From Epibacterium ulvae (GTDB taxonomy: Bacteria; Pseudomonadota; Alphaproteobacteria; Rhodobacterales; Rhodobacteraceae), in contig NZ_JAHHIR010000037.1 in assembly GCF_018678075.1 (NCBI RefSeq), forward strand, positions 46,438-110,437: DNA of 64,000 nucleotides. Direction: 5' to 3'. The notes below the pieces were generated by a model. The model saw nothing but the letters and a program-made list of their open reading frames with translations, was not told where the DNA came from and did not search any database. Position numbers and translations under genes: made by a program. The stretch's first letter is position 1; every line of letters starts with the position of its first letter. Shown in pieces: positions 37,284 to 46,972 of the stretch.

Positions 37284-38328
37284 TTTTCATGTCCAGTATA
37301 TGATTTCTACAAAGCCCTTTGATTGGCACTGACGAACTCGGGCCCTTTTGTAGCGGGGTAAATGATTTCCACTCAACAGGTATGACGTTCAATGGGTGCT
37401 TTCTGAGACGGCTATACTGAATTCGGTTACTAGCTCCATGGTGTTTGGGGGAACTCCAGAATGCCCCCAGCGCGGATCCATGAAGGTAGAGCTGGGGCAT
37501 CCTTGCAGCCTCAACCCTGTTGAGAGCAAACTGGTCACTTGGCCGCAGGCAATGGGTGCGCGAAATGCAAGTTGCTTCTTCAATGCCATCTGCACCGTAA
37601 ATGGCCCTGTTCACCGTAAGTGGGCCCGTCTCTCGAATGTGCCGTGTGATCAATGCTGATGACTAAGGCAGCTCTTCAAGCCGTTGGGGCGAACTGGCTG
37701 CTGTTTTCCAACACGTGAAGGAGAAGTTTGACAATTCGCTGCTCCAGCTTATCAAGCTAAAGCGTTACTCTTGGGGTAATCCCTTGTTAATTGGACATGT
37801 GTGCAAAGCGAGCCTGGATCGCGGGTAATGGCATCACTATTGATGCATATATGTTAACCATAAATCTCATCAAAGTTGTTCCTAAACGCCCTAGCGTGTA
37901 ACCAGTCTTTAAGATTGTTTGTCTGCACCTTGAAGCGAATTTGCGTTGTCGCACAGGTTTGCGTTTTTGAAGTACATTGCGATAGTTTGCCCCAGTTAGT
38001 TTGCAGTTTTTGATGAATGACGTGGCGATGACACGGGATTTGTTGGAGGCTTAGCGCAGAAGCCCGGAAGCGGGTCCAAAGGTGGTGTGATTTCGCGTTT
38101 GCGGCCTTTGTGTATTTGCACGATTTGACGACGGAAATAGCTGGCGTGCAAAGCTAAATTGCAAAATAAGGCACTCTTTGCAGTTTCACAGTATCCGCTT
38201 TGCGAATTTGGCTGTACGGAGCGGCCGGTTAAGGATTTCCGCGCAGTAGAACTTTGTGCAACGCTCGAGAATGTGTTAAATAATGCAGATATGCAAAGAG
38301 GGTTTTGCACATCTGCATTGCAAAATGC
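37284..38328. other. Gene-free kilobase between tRNA-Ser and gcdH
   Basis: No frame here has convincing homology, Shine-Dalgarno or normal codon use; the largest (minus strand 37186-37653) runs antisense through the tRNA. The sequence is more AT-rich than its neighbours. From about 37930 it holds at least ten TTTGC/GCAAA words, culminating in a long hairpin at 38282-38319. It may be a decayed insertion behind the tRNA or a regulatory region. Confidence 0.5.
38282..38319 (-). repeat. Long inverted repeat after gcdH
   Basis: AATGCAGAT (38282-38290)/ATCTGCATT (38311-38319) and TGCAAA (38292-38297)/TTTGCA (38304-38309) form a 16-bp stem with one mismatch. It lies 10 bp after the gcdH stop and may end transcription, although no T run follows. 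The TGCAAA-TTTGCA core resembles operators of short-chain acyl-CoA regulators. Confidence 0.5.
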
Positions 38329-39552
38329 TTAGTAGAAGGCCTGCAAACCCGTTTGGGACCGTCCCAAAATCAAAGCATGCACGTCATGAGTGCCTTCGTA
38401 GGTGTTCACAGTCTCGAGGTTGACCATATGGCGGATCACGCCGAATTCTAGGCTGATGCCGTTGCCGCCATGCATGTCGCGGGACATACGTGCGATGTCC
38501 AAAGCCTTGCCGCAATTGTTACGCTTGATCACCGAGATCATTTCCGGTGCTGCATTTGCGTCATCCATCAAACGGCCGACCCGCAGGGCGGCTTGTAATC
38601 CCAGGGCAACTTCGGTCTGCATATTTGCCAGTTTTAGCTGGAAAATCTGAGTGTTCGCCAAGGGGCGGCCAAATTGAACACGGTCCAGACCATATTGACG
38701 CGCCGCATGCCAGCAGAACTCAGCCGCACCCATTGTGCCCCAGGCAATGCCGTATCGCGCGCGGTTCAAACAGCCAAACGGCCCTTTGAGCCCTTCTACA
38801 TGTGGCAGCAACGCGTCTTCGCCAACTTCGACATTGTCCAATACGATTTCGCCGGTGATGGAGGCGCGCAGCGAGGCTTTGTTGACGATTTTTGGCGCGC
38901 TTAAGCCTTTGGTGCCTTTGTCCAGAACAAACCCGCGGATCTTGCCGCCGTGGGCATCGGATTTCGCCCAAACCACAAAAACATCAGCAATCGGCGCGTT
39001 GGAAATCCACATTTTTGACCCGATCAACCGATAGCCGCCGTCGATCTTCTCGGCGCGGGTTTTCATCGAGGCGGGGTCCGATCCTGCATCCGGCTCTGTC
39101 AGGCCAAAACAGCCGATCCATTCGCCGCTGGCCAATTTCGGCAGATATTTTTGGCGCTGCTCTTCGCTGCCATAGGCGTAGATCGGGTAGATCACCAGCG
39201 AGCTTTGGACCGACATCATGGAACGATAGCCTGAATCCACCCGCTCAACCTCGCGTGCGACAAGGCCGTAGGTGACATAGCCAGCACCCAGCCCGCCATA
39301 TTCTTCGGGCAAGGTTGTGCCCAACAGGCCCATTTCGCCCATTTCCGCAAAAATAGCCGGGTCGGTGTTTTCGTTCTCGTAAGCATCAAGAACGCGCGGT
39401 GCCAGTTTTTCTTGGGCATAGGCTTGGGCCGAGGCGGCTACCATGCGTTCATCTTCGGTCAACTGATCCGCAAGGCGGAAAGGGTCGTCCCATGAAAATC
39501 GGCCCAGGTCAGGGGCATCTTTGGCGCGCAGGGGTGGTTTGGTGTCGAGCAT
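38329..39552 (-). CDS. gcdH: Glutaryl-CoA dehydrogenase
   Basis: Acyl-CoA dehydrogenase family, 407 residues. FAD flavoprotein that oxidises and decarboxylates glutaryl-CoA to crotonyl-CoA in lysine/tryptophan catabolism. [30 protein letters not shown], and [16 protein letters not shown] with the catalytic Glu are GcdH hallmarks. Start at 39552 (MLDTKPPLR). Divergent LysR regulator upstream. Confidence 0.92.
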   Translation of the reverse strand: MLDTKPPLRAKDAPDLGRFSWDDPFRLADQLTEDERMVAASAQAYAQEKLAPRVLDAYENENTDPAIFAEMGEMGLLGTTLPEEYGGLGAGYVTYGLVAREVERVDSGYRSMMSVQSSLVIYPIYAYGSEEQRQKYLPKLASGEWIGCFGLTEPDAGSDPASMKTRAEKIDGGYRLIGSKMWISNAPIADVFVVWAKSDAHGGKIRGFVLDKGTKGLSAPKIVNKASLRASITGEIVLDNVEVGEDALLPHVEGLKGPFGCLNRARYGIAWGTMGAAEFCWHAARQYGLDRVQFGRPLANTQIFQLKLANMQTEVALGLQAALRVGRLMDDANAAPEMISVIKRNNCGKALDIARMSRDMHGGNGISLEFGVIRHMVNLETVNTYEGTHDVHALILGRSQTGLQAFY

Positions 39553-39575
39553 GGCAATGTTCCGGAATGAAATGG

Positions 39576-39624
39576 AAGTCTCAGACAGCATATCGATGTT
39601 CAAGGGTAAAGAAAAACGAGACTT
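39576..39624. promoter_or_regulatory. Candidate operator in gcdH-lysR gap
   Basis: AAGTCTC (39576-39582) and GAGACTT (39618-39624) are a perfect inverted repeat with a 35-bp spacer in the 101-bp divergent promoter region. Plausible LysR binding arms; not verified. Confidence 0.3.
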
Positions 39625-39653
39625 TGGCGTATATTTATGAGTACATGGAATAC

Positions 39654-40574
39654 ATGGTGGCTCCACGACGATTTTTCCCATCTATCTCTTCCTTGCGCGC
39701 GCTAGAGGCGCTTGATCGGCACGGCAGCGCGTCGGCGGCGGCAATGGATTTGGATTTGGATTTGACCCAAGGCGCGGTCAGTCGACAGTTGCAATCGCTT
39801 GAGGCGCAATTGGGGGTGGAGCTGGCTGACCGCAGTCACAAGCAGCTGGCGCTGACAGAAAATGCGGTGGAATACGCCAGTGAAATTCGTCTGGCGCTGA
39901 ACACCATTGCCCAGGCCAGCCTGCGGGTTCAACAGGAACCCATAGCCGGAACGCTCCACCTCGCGATTTTGCCTGCGTTTGGAATGCGTTGGCTGATGCC
40001 GCGTTTGCCGGATTTCTCGCGTCTTCATCCCGATGTGACCGTCAACATGGCCACGCGCTTGCGACCGTTTTCTTTGACGGGCGAAGGGTTTGATGCAGCC
40101 ATACATTATGGAAAACCACAGGATTGGCCCGAGACGGAGGCGATGCTGTTGAAACACGAACAGCTCATCCCGGTCTGTTCTCCGGAATTTCAAGCCAGTC
40201 GCCGGATTGCAGGGCCCAAAGACATGTTGGCGTGCCCCCTCCTCCACATTCAGACCCGTCCAACGGCTTGGGCTGAGTGGTTCAGCGCGGTTGACGTCCA
40301 AACCGAGGGGCAATTGGAAGGCGCGACCTATGATCAATTTGCGACCATCAACCAAGCCGCGCAACATGGGCTGGGCGTTGCATTGATGCCGGATTATCTG
40401 GTGGAACAGGATCTCGCCACGGGGAAATTGGTGGCGCTTTATGACCGGGCGATTGAAACAGGCGGTGGCTATTACCTGGTCTGGGTCCGCGGACGTATCC
40501 GCAATGCCGGGTTGGTCAAATTTCGCGACTGGCTGGCACCACAAGCGCAAGCAGAGGATCCGTTGCCCCGTTGA
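39654..40574 (+). CDS. LysR-family regulator (GcvA/GcdR-like)
   Basis: 306 residues. Winged HTH at residues about 10-70 ([34 protein letters not shown] region), then a periplasmic-binding-like effector domain. Divergent from gcdH, which it probably controls in response to glutarate or glutaryl-CoA. Start at 39654 is by homology; ATG at 39645 is possible. Confidence 0.85.
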   Translation: MVAPRRFFPSISSLRALEALDRHGSASAAAMDLDLDLTQGAVSRQLQSLEAQLGVELADRSHKQLALTENAVEYASEIRLALNTIAQASLRVQQEPIAGTLHLAILPAFGMRWLMPRLPDFSRLHPDVTVNMATRLRPFSLTGEGFDAAIHYGKPQDWPETEAMLLKHEQLIPVCSPEFQASRRIAGPKDMLACPLLHIQTRPTAWAEWFSAVDVQTEGQLEGATYDQFATINQAAQHGLGVALMPDYLVEQDLATGKLVALYDRAIETGGGYYLVWVRGRIRNAGLVKFRDWLAPQAQAEDPLPR

Positions 40575-40594
40575 GACGTGGCAACGGTTGTGTT

Positions 40595-41284
40595 TTAGCC
40601 CAAGGCGTAGCCGGCACCGCGCACCGTGCGCACGGGGTCAGCACCGCCATGTTGGGTCAAGGCTTTGCGAAGACGGCCGATATGGACGTCCACAGTGCGT
40701 GTATCGACGTAGATATCGCGCCCCCAAACCCGGTCCAGCAATTGTTCACGGCTCCAAACGCGGCCTGGTTTTTCCATGAACGTCGACAGCAAGCGAAACT
40801 CGGTCGGGCCCAGTTTCAATTGTTGTTCACTGCGGCTGACCTTGTGGGTCTCGGAATCCAGGATAATGTCCTCAAACTCTAGGCGCATGCCAACCGTAGC
40901 GGGCCGGACGCGACGCAGTTGGGTGCGTACACGTGCCATCAATTCGATCACGGAATAGGGTTTGACAACGTAGTCGTCAGCGCCTGTCTCCAACCCGCGC
41001 ACCTTGTCGACTTCCTCAGAACGGGCAGACAACATGATGATGGGAATGGACCGTGTGTCGGGACGGGTTTTGAGCCGTCGGCAGACTTCGATGCCGCTGA
41101 GGTTGGGCATCATCCAGTCGAGCACAATGATGTCCGGGGTGTCTTCGTCGACGACCAGCAGCGCTTCTTCGCCGTTTTCCGCCTTGATCACCCGGAAGCC
41201 ATCGGCTTCTAGGTTGTATGCAAGGACCTCACGCTGGGCGAGCTCGTCTTCGACGACCAGAACAGTAGGCTGATCGGCTGACAT
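40595..41284 (-). CDS. phoB: Phosphate regulon response regulator
   Basis: 229 residues. Receiver domain with phospho-acceptor Asp56 (IVLDWMMPN) and switch Lys in VVKPYS; winged-helix DNA-binding domain with SREQLLDRVWG and VDVHIGRLRKAL. Activates Pho-box promoters when phosphorylated by PhoR. Last gene of phoR-pstSCAB-phoU-phoB, 3 bp after phoU. Confidence 0.96.
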   Translation of the reverse strand: MSADQPTVLVVEDELAQREVLAYNLEADGFRVIKAENGEEALLVVDEDTPDIIVLDWMMPNLSGIEVCRRLKTRPDTRSIPIIMLSARSEEVDKVRGLETGADDYVVKPYSVIELMARVRTQLRRVRPATVGMRLEFEDIILDSETHKVSRSEQQLKLGPTEFRLLSTFMEKPGRVWSREQLLDRVWGRDIYVDTRTVDVHIGRLRKALTQHGGADPVRTVRGAGYALG

Positions 41285-41287
41285 GAC

Positions 41288-41995
41288 CTATGCCTCCTGC
41301 GGTGAAGAGGTGGTGTCCCCCTTGACCCGTTCGTCAGTGGGTTTTTCACCGGCGACAACATAGACAACCTGTTCGGCAATCGCCGTGACGTGGTCGCCCA
41401 TGCGTTCGATGTTCTTGGCGATGAAATGCAGATGCATGCAGGGCGTGATGTTTTGCGCGTTTTCCATCATATAAGTCAGGAATTCACGGAACATCGCGTT
41501 GTACATCTGGTCAACGCCCAGGTCGCGGTTGATGACGTCACGCGCCAGCTCGGCGTCACGCTGCACATGTGCATCCAGCGCGTCTTTGAGCATCAGTTCA
41601 ACTTCGCGTGCCATCCGGCGCAACGCCGGACCACTGTCGAGCACGTGACCCGTCTGGGCCAGAACATGGGTGCGTTTGGCGATGTTTTTTGCGTAATCGC
41701 CAATGCGCTCCAGGTTTGAGGCGATTTTCATCACCGACAGGATCAACCGCAGATCGCTTGCGGTTGGCGAGCGCAGTGCGATGACACGTGCGGCTTCGGC
41801 ATCGATGATCTCTTCCAGACCATCGATGGCGACATCGTTTTCCTGAACCTTTTTCGCCAGTTCTTCGTCACGGGATTCCAGGGCACCCGCAGCTTCCATG
41901 ATCGCAGCTTCAACCAGCCCGCCCATTTTCATGATCTGGGCTTGCATGGCTTCTAGGTCCCGGTCAAAGGCCGAAGCAATGTGTTGTTCTTCCAT
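41288..41995 (-). CDS. phoU: Phosphate signalling protein PhoU
   Basis: 235 residues, two helical PhoU repeats (MGGLVEAAIMEAAGAL and the second near HLHFIAKNIERMGDH). Couples the Pst transporter to PhoR and keeps the system off when phosphate is plentiful. 14 bp after pstB. Confidence 0.95.
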   Translation of the reverse strand: MEEQHIASAFDRDLEAMQAQIMKMGGLVEAAIMEAAGALESRDEELAKKVQENDVAIDGLEEIIDAEAARVIALRSPTASDLRLILSVMKIASNLERIGDYAKNIAKRTHVLAQTGHVLDSGPALRRMAREVELMLKDALDAHVQRDAELARDVINRDLGVDQMYNAMFREFLTYMMENAQNITPCMHLHFIAKNIERMGDHVTAIAEQVVYVVAGEKPTDERVKGDTTSSPQEA

Positions 41996-42009
41996 TTCGT
42001 GTCCTAACT

Positions 42010-42807
42010 TTAACCGATACGACCAGTAATATAGCTCTCGGTGCGCGGATCTTCTGGGTTGGTAAAGATCTGTCCGGTGTGACCGAACTCAACCAGCGTG
42101 CCGAGGTGGAAGAATGCAGTTTTCTGGCTCACACGTGCGGCCTGCTGCATTGAGTGGGTAACGATGACAACCGAATACTGTGTGCGCAGCTCGTCGATCA
42201 GCTCTTCGACCTGTGCGGTTGCAATCGGATCAAGGGCTGAGCATGGCTCATCCATCAACAGAACTTCCGGCTCGGTTGCGACGGCGCGTGCGATACACAG
42301 ACGCTGTTGCTGACCACCGGACAGACCTGTGCCAGGCTTGTCCAAACGGTCTTTGACCTCGTCCCAGATCGCACCGCGACGCAGCGCTTTTTCGACAATC
42401 TCATCCATGTCGGCTTTGTTCTTGGCCAGACCGTGGATACGCGGGCCATAGGCCACGTTGTCATAGATCGTTTTGGGGAATGGGTTTGGCTTTTGGAACA
42501 CCATACCCACTTTGGCGCGCAGCTGCACTGGATCGACTCGTTTGTCATAGATATCTTCGCCGTCCAGCAGGATGTTGCCGGTGACATTACAGATATCGAT
42601 CGTGTCGTTCATCCGGTTCAGACAGCGCAGGAATGTGGACTTGCCACACCCCGACGGGCCAATGAACGCGGTCACTGTTTTGTCTTCGATTTCGACGTTT
42701 ACGTCCTTGATGGCATGTGCTTCACCGTAGTGGACGTTTACACCATGGGCTGCGATTTTGGTTTCTTTTTGGTCCACGGCTCTATCCGTAAATTGCATGT
42801 CGTTCAT
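42010..42807 (-). CDS. pstB: Phosphate ABC transporter ATPase
   Basis: 265 residues. Walker [10 protein letters not shown], signature [10 protein letters not shown], Walker [14 protein letters not shown]. Energises phosphate uptake by PstSCA. 15 bp after pstA. Confidence 0.97.
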   Translation of the reverse strand: MNDMQFTDRAVDQKETKIAAHGVNVHYGEAHAIKDVNVEIEDKTVTAFIGPSGCGKSTFLRCLNRMNDTIDICNVTGNILLDGEDIYDKRVDPVQLRAKVGMVFQKPNPFPKTIYDNVAYGPRIHGLAKNKADMDEIVEKALRRGAIWDEVKDRLDKPGTGLSGGQQQRLCIARAVATEPEVLLMDEPCSALDPIATAQVEELIDELRTQYSVVIVTHSMQQAARVSQKTAFFHLGTLVEFGHTGQIFTNPEDPRTESYITGRIG

Positions 42808-42822
42808 AACAGTGTCCTCCAG

Positions 42823-44148
42823 TTACCAGCGGCGCTCAAAGCGACGACGCAGGATGACGGCGAGAGTGTTCATTGAGACAAGGAACACGAGCAAGATAAT
42901 GATACCGCCCCAGGCACGTTCATAGAACGCAGGGTCGGCGCGTTTGGCCCATTCGTAGATCTGGGCAGGCATTGCAGAGTTCGGGGCCAGAAGGCCATCG
43001 GCCAGGGTCTCAGGCGCGTTTGACGCGATAAAGCCAACCATGCCAATCAGCAGCAGCGGCGCGGTTTCACCCAGTGCCTGTGCCAGACCAATGATAGTAC
43101 CGGTCAGGATCCCAGGTGCCGCCAGAGGCAGAACATGGTGGAACACAGCCTGCATCTTGGACGCACCCACACCCAGAGCCGCATCGCGGATCGACGGTGG
43201 AACCGCCTTGAGCGCTGCGCGGGTTGAGATGATGATGGTGGGAAGCGTCATCAGCGTCAGAACCAGACCACCCACAAGTGGCGCAGAGGTCGGCAGGTGC
43301 AGATAGTTGATAAACACCGCAAGACCCAGAATACCAAACACAATCGACGGAACCGCCGCGAGGTTTGAGATATTCACTTCGATGATATCGGTCAGACGGT
43401 TCTTTGGTGCGAACTCTTCCAGATAGATCGAAGCCGCAACCCCAATTGGCAGGGCCAGGCCGAGGACCACAAACATCATGGACAAGGACCCAAGCATTGC
43501 GACACCGATACCGGCAGCTTCGGGGCGTTGGTCCGATGCATCCGCGCCAGTAATGAAGTCGATGTTGAACGTCTTTACAATCACACCGGCATCCACCAGC
43601 TGGTCAACCAGATCCAATTGCTCGGGAGAGATGGATTTGTCGTTGCCGATGCTTGCACGGTGCACACGACCCTTCAGGTATCCGTCCACGCGGCTTTGTG
43701 CGAGGAACCGGAACTCTATCGTTTCACCGATCCGATCCGGGTTTGCGATGACGAATTCACGCAGCTGGCCAACCGCATTTCTCGACAGGATACCTCCCAG
43801 ATCTTTGGCTTTGAGGTCGGTTTGAATGCCAAGCTCTTCGACTTTGGCGACCACGGCGTCACGGATCAGCGGGTTATATCCAAAGGTGGTGACCTTCTTG
43901 ATATCATCCAGATCGCGATTGCCTTTTTTGTCCAGCTTGCTTTCCAGCAGCTCAACATTCACAGTCATAAAGGTTTGCTGAAACGCACCAGTGCCACGGC
44001 TGAAGATGTTTGTTACAAGCACCATCAACATCATGAGACCGACAGCGATTGCAGCAATGCCGTAGGCGCGGAAGCGTTTTTCTGCGGCGTTGCGCTGCTT
44101 GGTGCGCGGCGTCAAGGCCAGCAGGGAAGTTTTGGATGTATCCGACAT
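42823..44148 (-). CDS. pstA: Phosphate ABC transporter permease PstA (long N-terminus)
   Basis: 441 residues against about 300 in E. coli. An extra N-terminal membrane helix and soluble segment (residues about 60-190) precede the permease core (EAA loop LGVGASKMQAVFHHVLPLAAPG). Its ATG shares one base with the pstC stop (TAATG), so translation is coupled. Confidence 0.95.
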   Translation of the reverse strand: MSDTSKTSLLALTPRTKQRNAAEKRFRAYGIAAIAVGLMMLMVLVTNIFSRGTGAFQQTFMTVNVELLESKLDKKGNRDLDDIKKVTTFGYNPLIRDAVVAKVEELGIQTDLKAKDLGGILSRNAVGQLREFVIANPDRIGETIEFRFLAQSRVDGYLKGRVHRASIGNDKSISPEQLDLVDQLVDAGVIVKTFNIDFITGADASDQRPEAAGIGVAMLGSLSMMFVVLGLALPIGVAASIYLEEFAPKNRLTDIIEVNISNLAAVPSIVFGILGLAVFINYLHLPTSAPLVGGLVLTLMTLPTIIISTRAALKAVPPSIRDAALGVGASKMQAVFHHVLPLAAPGILTGTIIGLAQALGETAPLLLIGMVGFIASNAPETLADGLLAPNSAMPAQIYEWAKRADPAFYERAWGGIIILLVFLVSMNTLAVILRRRFERRW

Positions 44149-45623
44149 TATTCGTACTGCTCCCGGTATTTGCGCACGATATAAAGCGCGAGAACGTTCA
44201 GACCCAGTGTCAGAACAAAGAGCGACAAGCCCAGTGCAAAGGCCACCAGGGTTTCAGGTGAGGCAAAGTCAGTGTCACCTGTCAGCTGGCTCACGATACG
44301 AGTGGTGATTGTGGTCATGCTGTCCAGCGGATTGCCCGAGAACTTCGCAATAGCACCTGCGCCCATCACAACAATCATGGTTTCACCAATTGCACGCGAC
44401 GCTGCGAGAAGTATCGCACCCACGATCCCCGGCAAAGCGGCGGGAAGCACAACTTGTCGGATGGTTTCCGAACGGGTCGCACCCAGTCCCAGCGAGCCAT
44501 CGCGCATGGCCTGTGGCACCGCGTTGATGATGTCGTCGGACAAGGAAGACACAAATGGGATCAACATGATGCCCATGACAACACCGGCCGTCAGAACCGA
44601 TGTCGCACCCGCCATCCACTCAACCCCAAGGAAACCACCTTTGCCGAATGTACCCACCAGCAACGGACCAACGGTCAGCAGTGCAAACAGACCGTAAACG
44701 ATGGTTGGGATGCCGGCGAGAATTTCCAACAGCGGCTTGGCAAAGGCGCGCACAGTGTTGTTGGCATATTCCGAAAGGTAAACCGCAGCAAACAGACCAA
44801 CAGGCACAGCAACCAGCAGCGCGATGACGGAGACATAGAGCGTGCCCCACAATAGTGGCAGGATCGAAAGCTCCGAGTCACCGCGGAAATTCGGCGCCCA
44901 AGTTCTGCCAAAGAAGAAGTCGGCGGCGTTGTGCAGTTTGAAGAAATTGATCGTCTCAAAGAACATCGACAAAACGATGCCGATTGTTGTCAGGATCGCC
45001 AAAGACGCTGCAAGGATCAGGAGCGACAGAATGCCCTTTTCCACTACGTTGCGCGCACGGAAATCCTTGTGTGTCTGCATGTAAGACCACGAAAACCCGC
45101 CAAGCGCCAGGACAGCAACAAAAACTGCCATCAGCACATTGCCGGTTTTGGACATAACACGATACTGTTGAGCGGCCTCCAGAACTTCCGGGCGCACATC
45201 AGCGCCCAAAGCAACGCCCACTTCGCCGAGGCGAGCGCGAACGTCTGTTAGTTCCGTGCGTAGCGATTTGGCTTCGTCGGCTGATAGGGCCCCTTTGGCA
45301 ATAGCAACATCAAGCCCTTCGGCAACCCGACCAACGTCGCTCATGACCAAGCCAAGCGTTTGGCGATCAGGTGCAAGCTCTTCTGGGATCAGCTGGGAGA
45401 TACGGGATTCGATGAACATCGGCTGAACAAGCAGCCAGATGGCGAGCGCCCCAAGGGCGGGAAGAAGTGTGGTGAATGCAACGTTGTGTCCATAGTAGGA
45501 CGGCAGCGAATGCAGTTCTTTAGCATTTCCCTCGGCTGAGGACATCGCGCGTTGGCGTCCGAAGACAAAACCGGCAGCGGAAAGTACAAGCAGGGAAACG
45601 ACGAGCCAGAGAGTAGGCATCAA
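44148..45623 (-). CDS. pstC: Phosphate ABC transporter permease PstC (long form)
   Basis: 491 residues, with extra N-terminal helices and a helical insert before the permease core (EAA loop LGLGATRSETIRQVVLPAALPG). The enlarged PstC/PstA pair is common in alphaproteobacteria. 103 bp after pstS, with a hairpin between. Confidence 0.95.
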   Translation of the reverse strand: MMPTLWLVVSLLVLSAAGFVFGRQRAMSSAEGNAKELHSLPSYYGHNVAFTTLLPALGALAIWLLVQPMFIESRISQLIPEELAPDRQTLGLVMSDVGRVAEGLDVAIAKGALSADEAKSLRTELTDVRARLGEVGVALGADVRPEVLEAAQQYRVMSKTGNVLMAVFVAVLALGGFSWSYMQTHKDFRARNVVEKGILSLLILAASLAILTTIGIVLSMFFETINFFKLHNAADFFFGRTWAPNFRGDSELSILPLLWGTLYVSVIALLVAVPVGLFAAVYLSEYANNTVRAFAKPLLEILAGIPTIVYGLFALLTVGPLLVGTFGKGGFLGVEWMAGATSVLTAGVVMGIMLIPFVSSLSDDIINAVPQAMRDGSLGLGATRSETIRQVVLPAALPGIVGAILLAASRAIGETMIVVMGAGAIAKFSGNPLDSMTTITTRIVSQLTGDTDFASPETLVAFALGLSLFVLTLGLNVLALYIVRKYREQYE

Positions 45624-45674
45624 GTGCTCCGTTTCGAAAAGGGCGAACTGTTTCGATCGTGTCTATAAATAGGA

Positions 45675-45702
45675 AGCCGGGGAAGGTCACCCCACCCCGG
45701 CT
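45675..45702 (-). promoter_or_regulatory. Intercistronic hairpin pstS-pstC
   Basis: AGCCGGGG (45695-45702 on the minus strand) and CCCCGGCT pair over 8 bp around a 12-nt loop, with no T run. Likely stabilises pstS mRNA or partly attenuates, giving more PstS than permease. Confidence 0.55.
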
Positions 45703-45726
45703 CATATACTCATTAGCGCGGAGCTA

Positions 45727-46767
45727 TTAGGAGTTGCCGCCCATAACTGCTTCTGCAGAAACAGCTTCTTGAGTTTTAACCAGCTCAGGATCAGCAACCA
45801 GACCGTACTCGGACAGTGGGCCGTCAGGACCGGCTACTTCATCAGATACGAAGAACTCAGCATAGTCTTTCAGACCTGGGATCACGCCGATGTGTGCCTT
45901 CTTCACGTAGAAGAACAGCGGGCGGGATACAGGGTATTCACCGGTCGAGATGGACTCGGTGGAAGGAACGATGCCGCCCATAGTTGCAACTTGCAGCTTG
46001 TCGGTGTTGTTCTCATAGAAGGCCAGACCAAAGACGCCGATGCCGTCTTTGTTGCTTTCGATGCGTGCAAGGGTCTCGGTGTAGTCGCCGTCGATGTCAA
46101 CGGAAACGCCGTCGGTGCGCAGAGAGATACATGCTTTTTCAGCAGCTTTCTTGTCGTCACCGTTTGCGTGCATCAGAGCTTCAAAAGCGCCTGTTTCTTC
46201 ACAGCCAGCCAGGATCACTTTGTCTTCGAAAACTTCACGGGTGCCGTGCTTGGTACCTGGGATGAAGGCTTGCAGATCTTGCGCCGGGAACTTGGCATTT
46301 ACGTCAGCCCAAGTTTTGTTCGGGTTCGCAACCAGCTTGCCGTCAACTACGATCTGGTCGGACAGAGCCAGGAACCAGTCAGAAGGTGTGTATTCAAAGC
46401 TGTTGCCAGCGATGTCGGACGCGAAAACGATGCCATCATAACCGATGCGAACTTCGATGATGTCTGTAACACCAGCTTCGGCACAAGCTTTGATTTCTTT
46501 TTCACGGATGGCGCGCGATGCGTTTGCAACGTCGATGGTGTTTTCGCCAACGCCTTCGCAGAAGCGCTTCAGGCCAGCGGAAGAACCACCGGACTCAACA
46601 ACAGGTGTTGGGAAGTCAAAGTTTTCGCCGAATGCTTCTGCAACGATAGAAGCGTACGGCAGAACGGTGGACGAACCGGCAACTTGCACTTGGTCACGTG
46701 CTGTAGCAGCAGTTGCGGATACGGCGGCAATTGCCAGCGCAGAAGCGGTAAGTTTCACAAAGGACAT
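45727..46767 (-). CDS. pstS: Periplasmic phosphate-binding protein
   Basis: 346 residues with a signal peptide ending near ATARDQ. QVAGSSTVLPYA and SGGSSAGLKRFC carry phosphate-contact Ser residues. Start at 46767 follows GGAGAGACAA. Strongly expressed under phosphate limitation judging by the Pho box upstream. Confidence 0.95.
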   Translation of the reverse strand: MSFVKLTASALAIAAVSATAATARDQVQVAGSSTVLPYASIVAEAFGENFDFPTPVVESGGSSAGLKRFCEGVGENTIDVANASRAIREKEIKACAEAGVTDIIEVRIGYDGIVFASDIAGNSFEYTPSDWFLALSDQIVVDGKLVANPNKTWADVNAKFPAQDLQAFIPGTKHGTREVFEDKVILAGCEETGAFEALMHANGDDKKAAEKACISLRTDGVSVDIDGDYTETLARIESNKDGIGVFGLAFYENNTDKLQVATMGGIVPSTESISTGEYPVSRPLFFYVKKAHIGVIPGLKDYAEFFVSDEVAGPDGPLSEYGLVADPELVKTQEAVSAEAVMGGNS

Positions 46768-46849
46768 TTGTCTCTCCACGAGTAAGTTTTTTTTCGATCA
46801 CCCCCACGATGATCTGTGGCACGTCGTAAGCATGCCACGTGAGCCTTTT

Positions 46850-46896
46850 GTGACAGCAATGTAACAACCACATGACAATGCCCGAATTTATGACAA
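46850..46896 (-). promoter_or_regulatory. Pho box of pstS
   Basis: On the minus strand the units TTGTCAT (46878-46872), TTGTTAC (46867-46861) and CTGTCAC (46856-46850) repeat every 11 bp, the PhoB-binding pattern. Another TTGTCAT lies at 46896-46890. About 83 bp before the pstS ATG. Confidence 0.85.
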
Positions 46897-46972
46897 AAAA
46901 GACCATCAACGCGATCCCGTGGTGGTCTTGTCTAGCGTGATTCTCCAAGTCTAGATTTTATGATTAAGTCAT

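Noticed and set aside
37186..37653. 155-codon minus-strand frame through tRNA-Ser (GFEPWVPVKGQRFSRPPRSTTP)
   Set aside because: Its C-terminal half is simply the antisense of the tRNA, a well-known source of false proteins; the rest has no homology.
37996..38310. 104-codon minus-strand frame in the gene-free kilobase
   Set aside because: No Shine-Dalgarno, no recognisable family, overlaps the inverted repeat; not convincing as a gene.
45769..46785. 338-codon plus-strand frame antisense to pstS
   Set aside because: Complement of a strongly supported gene; composition artefact.
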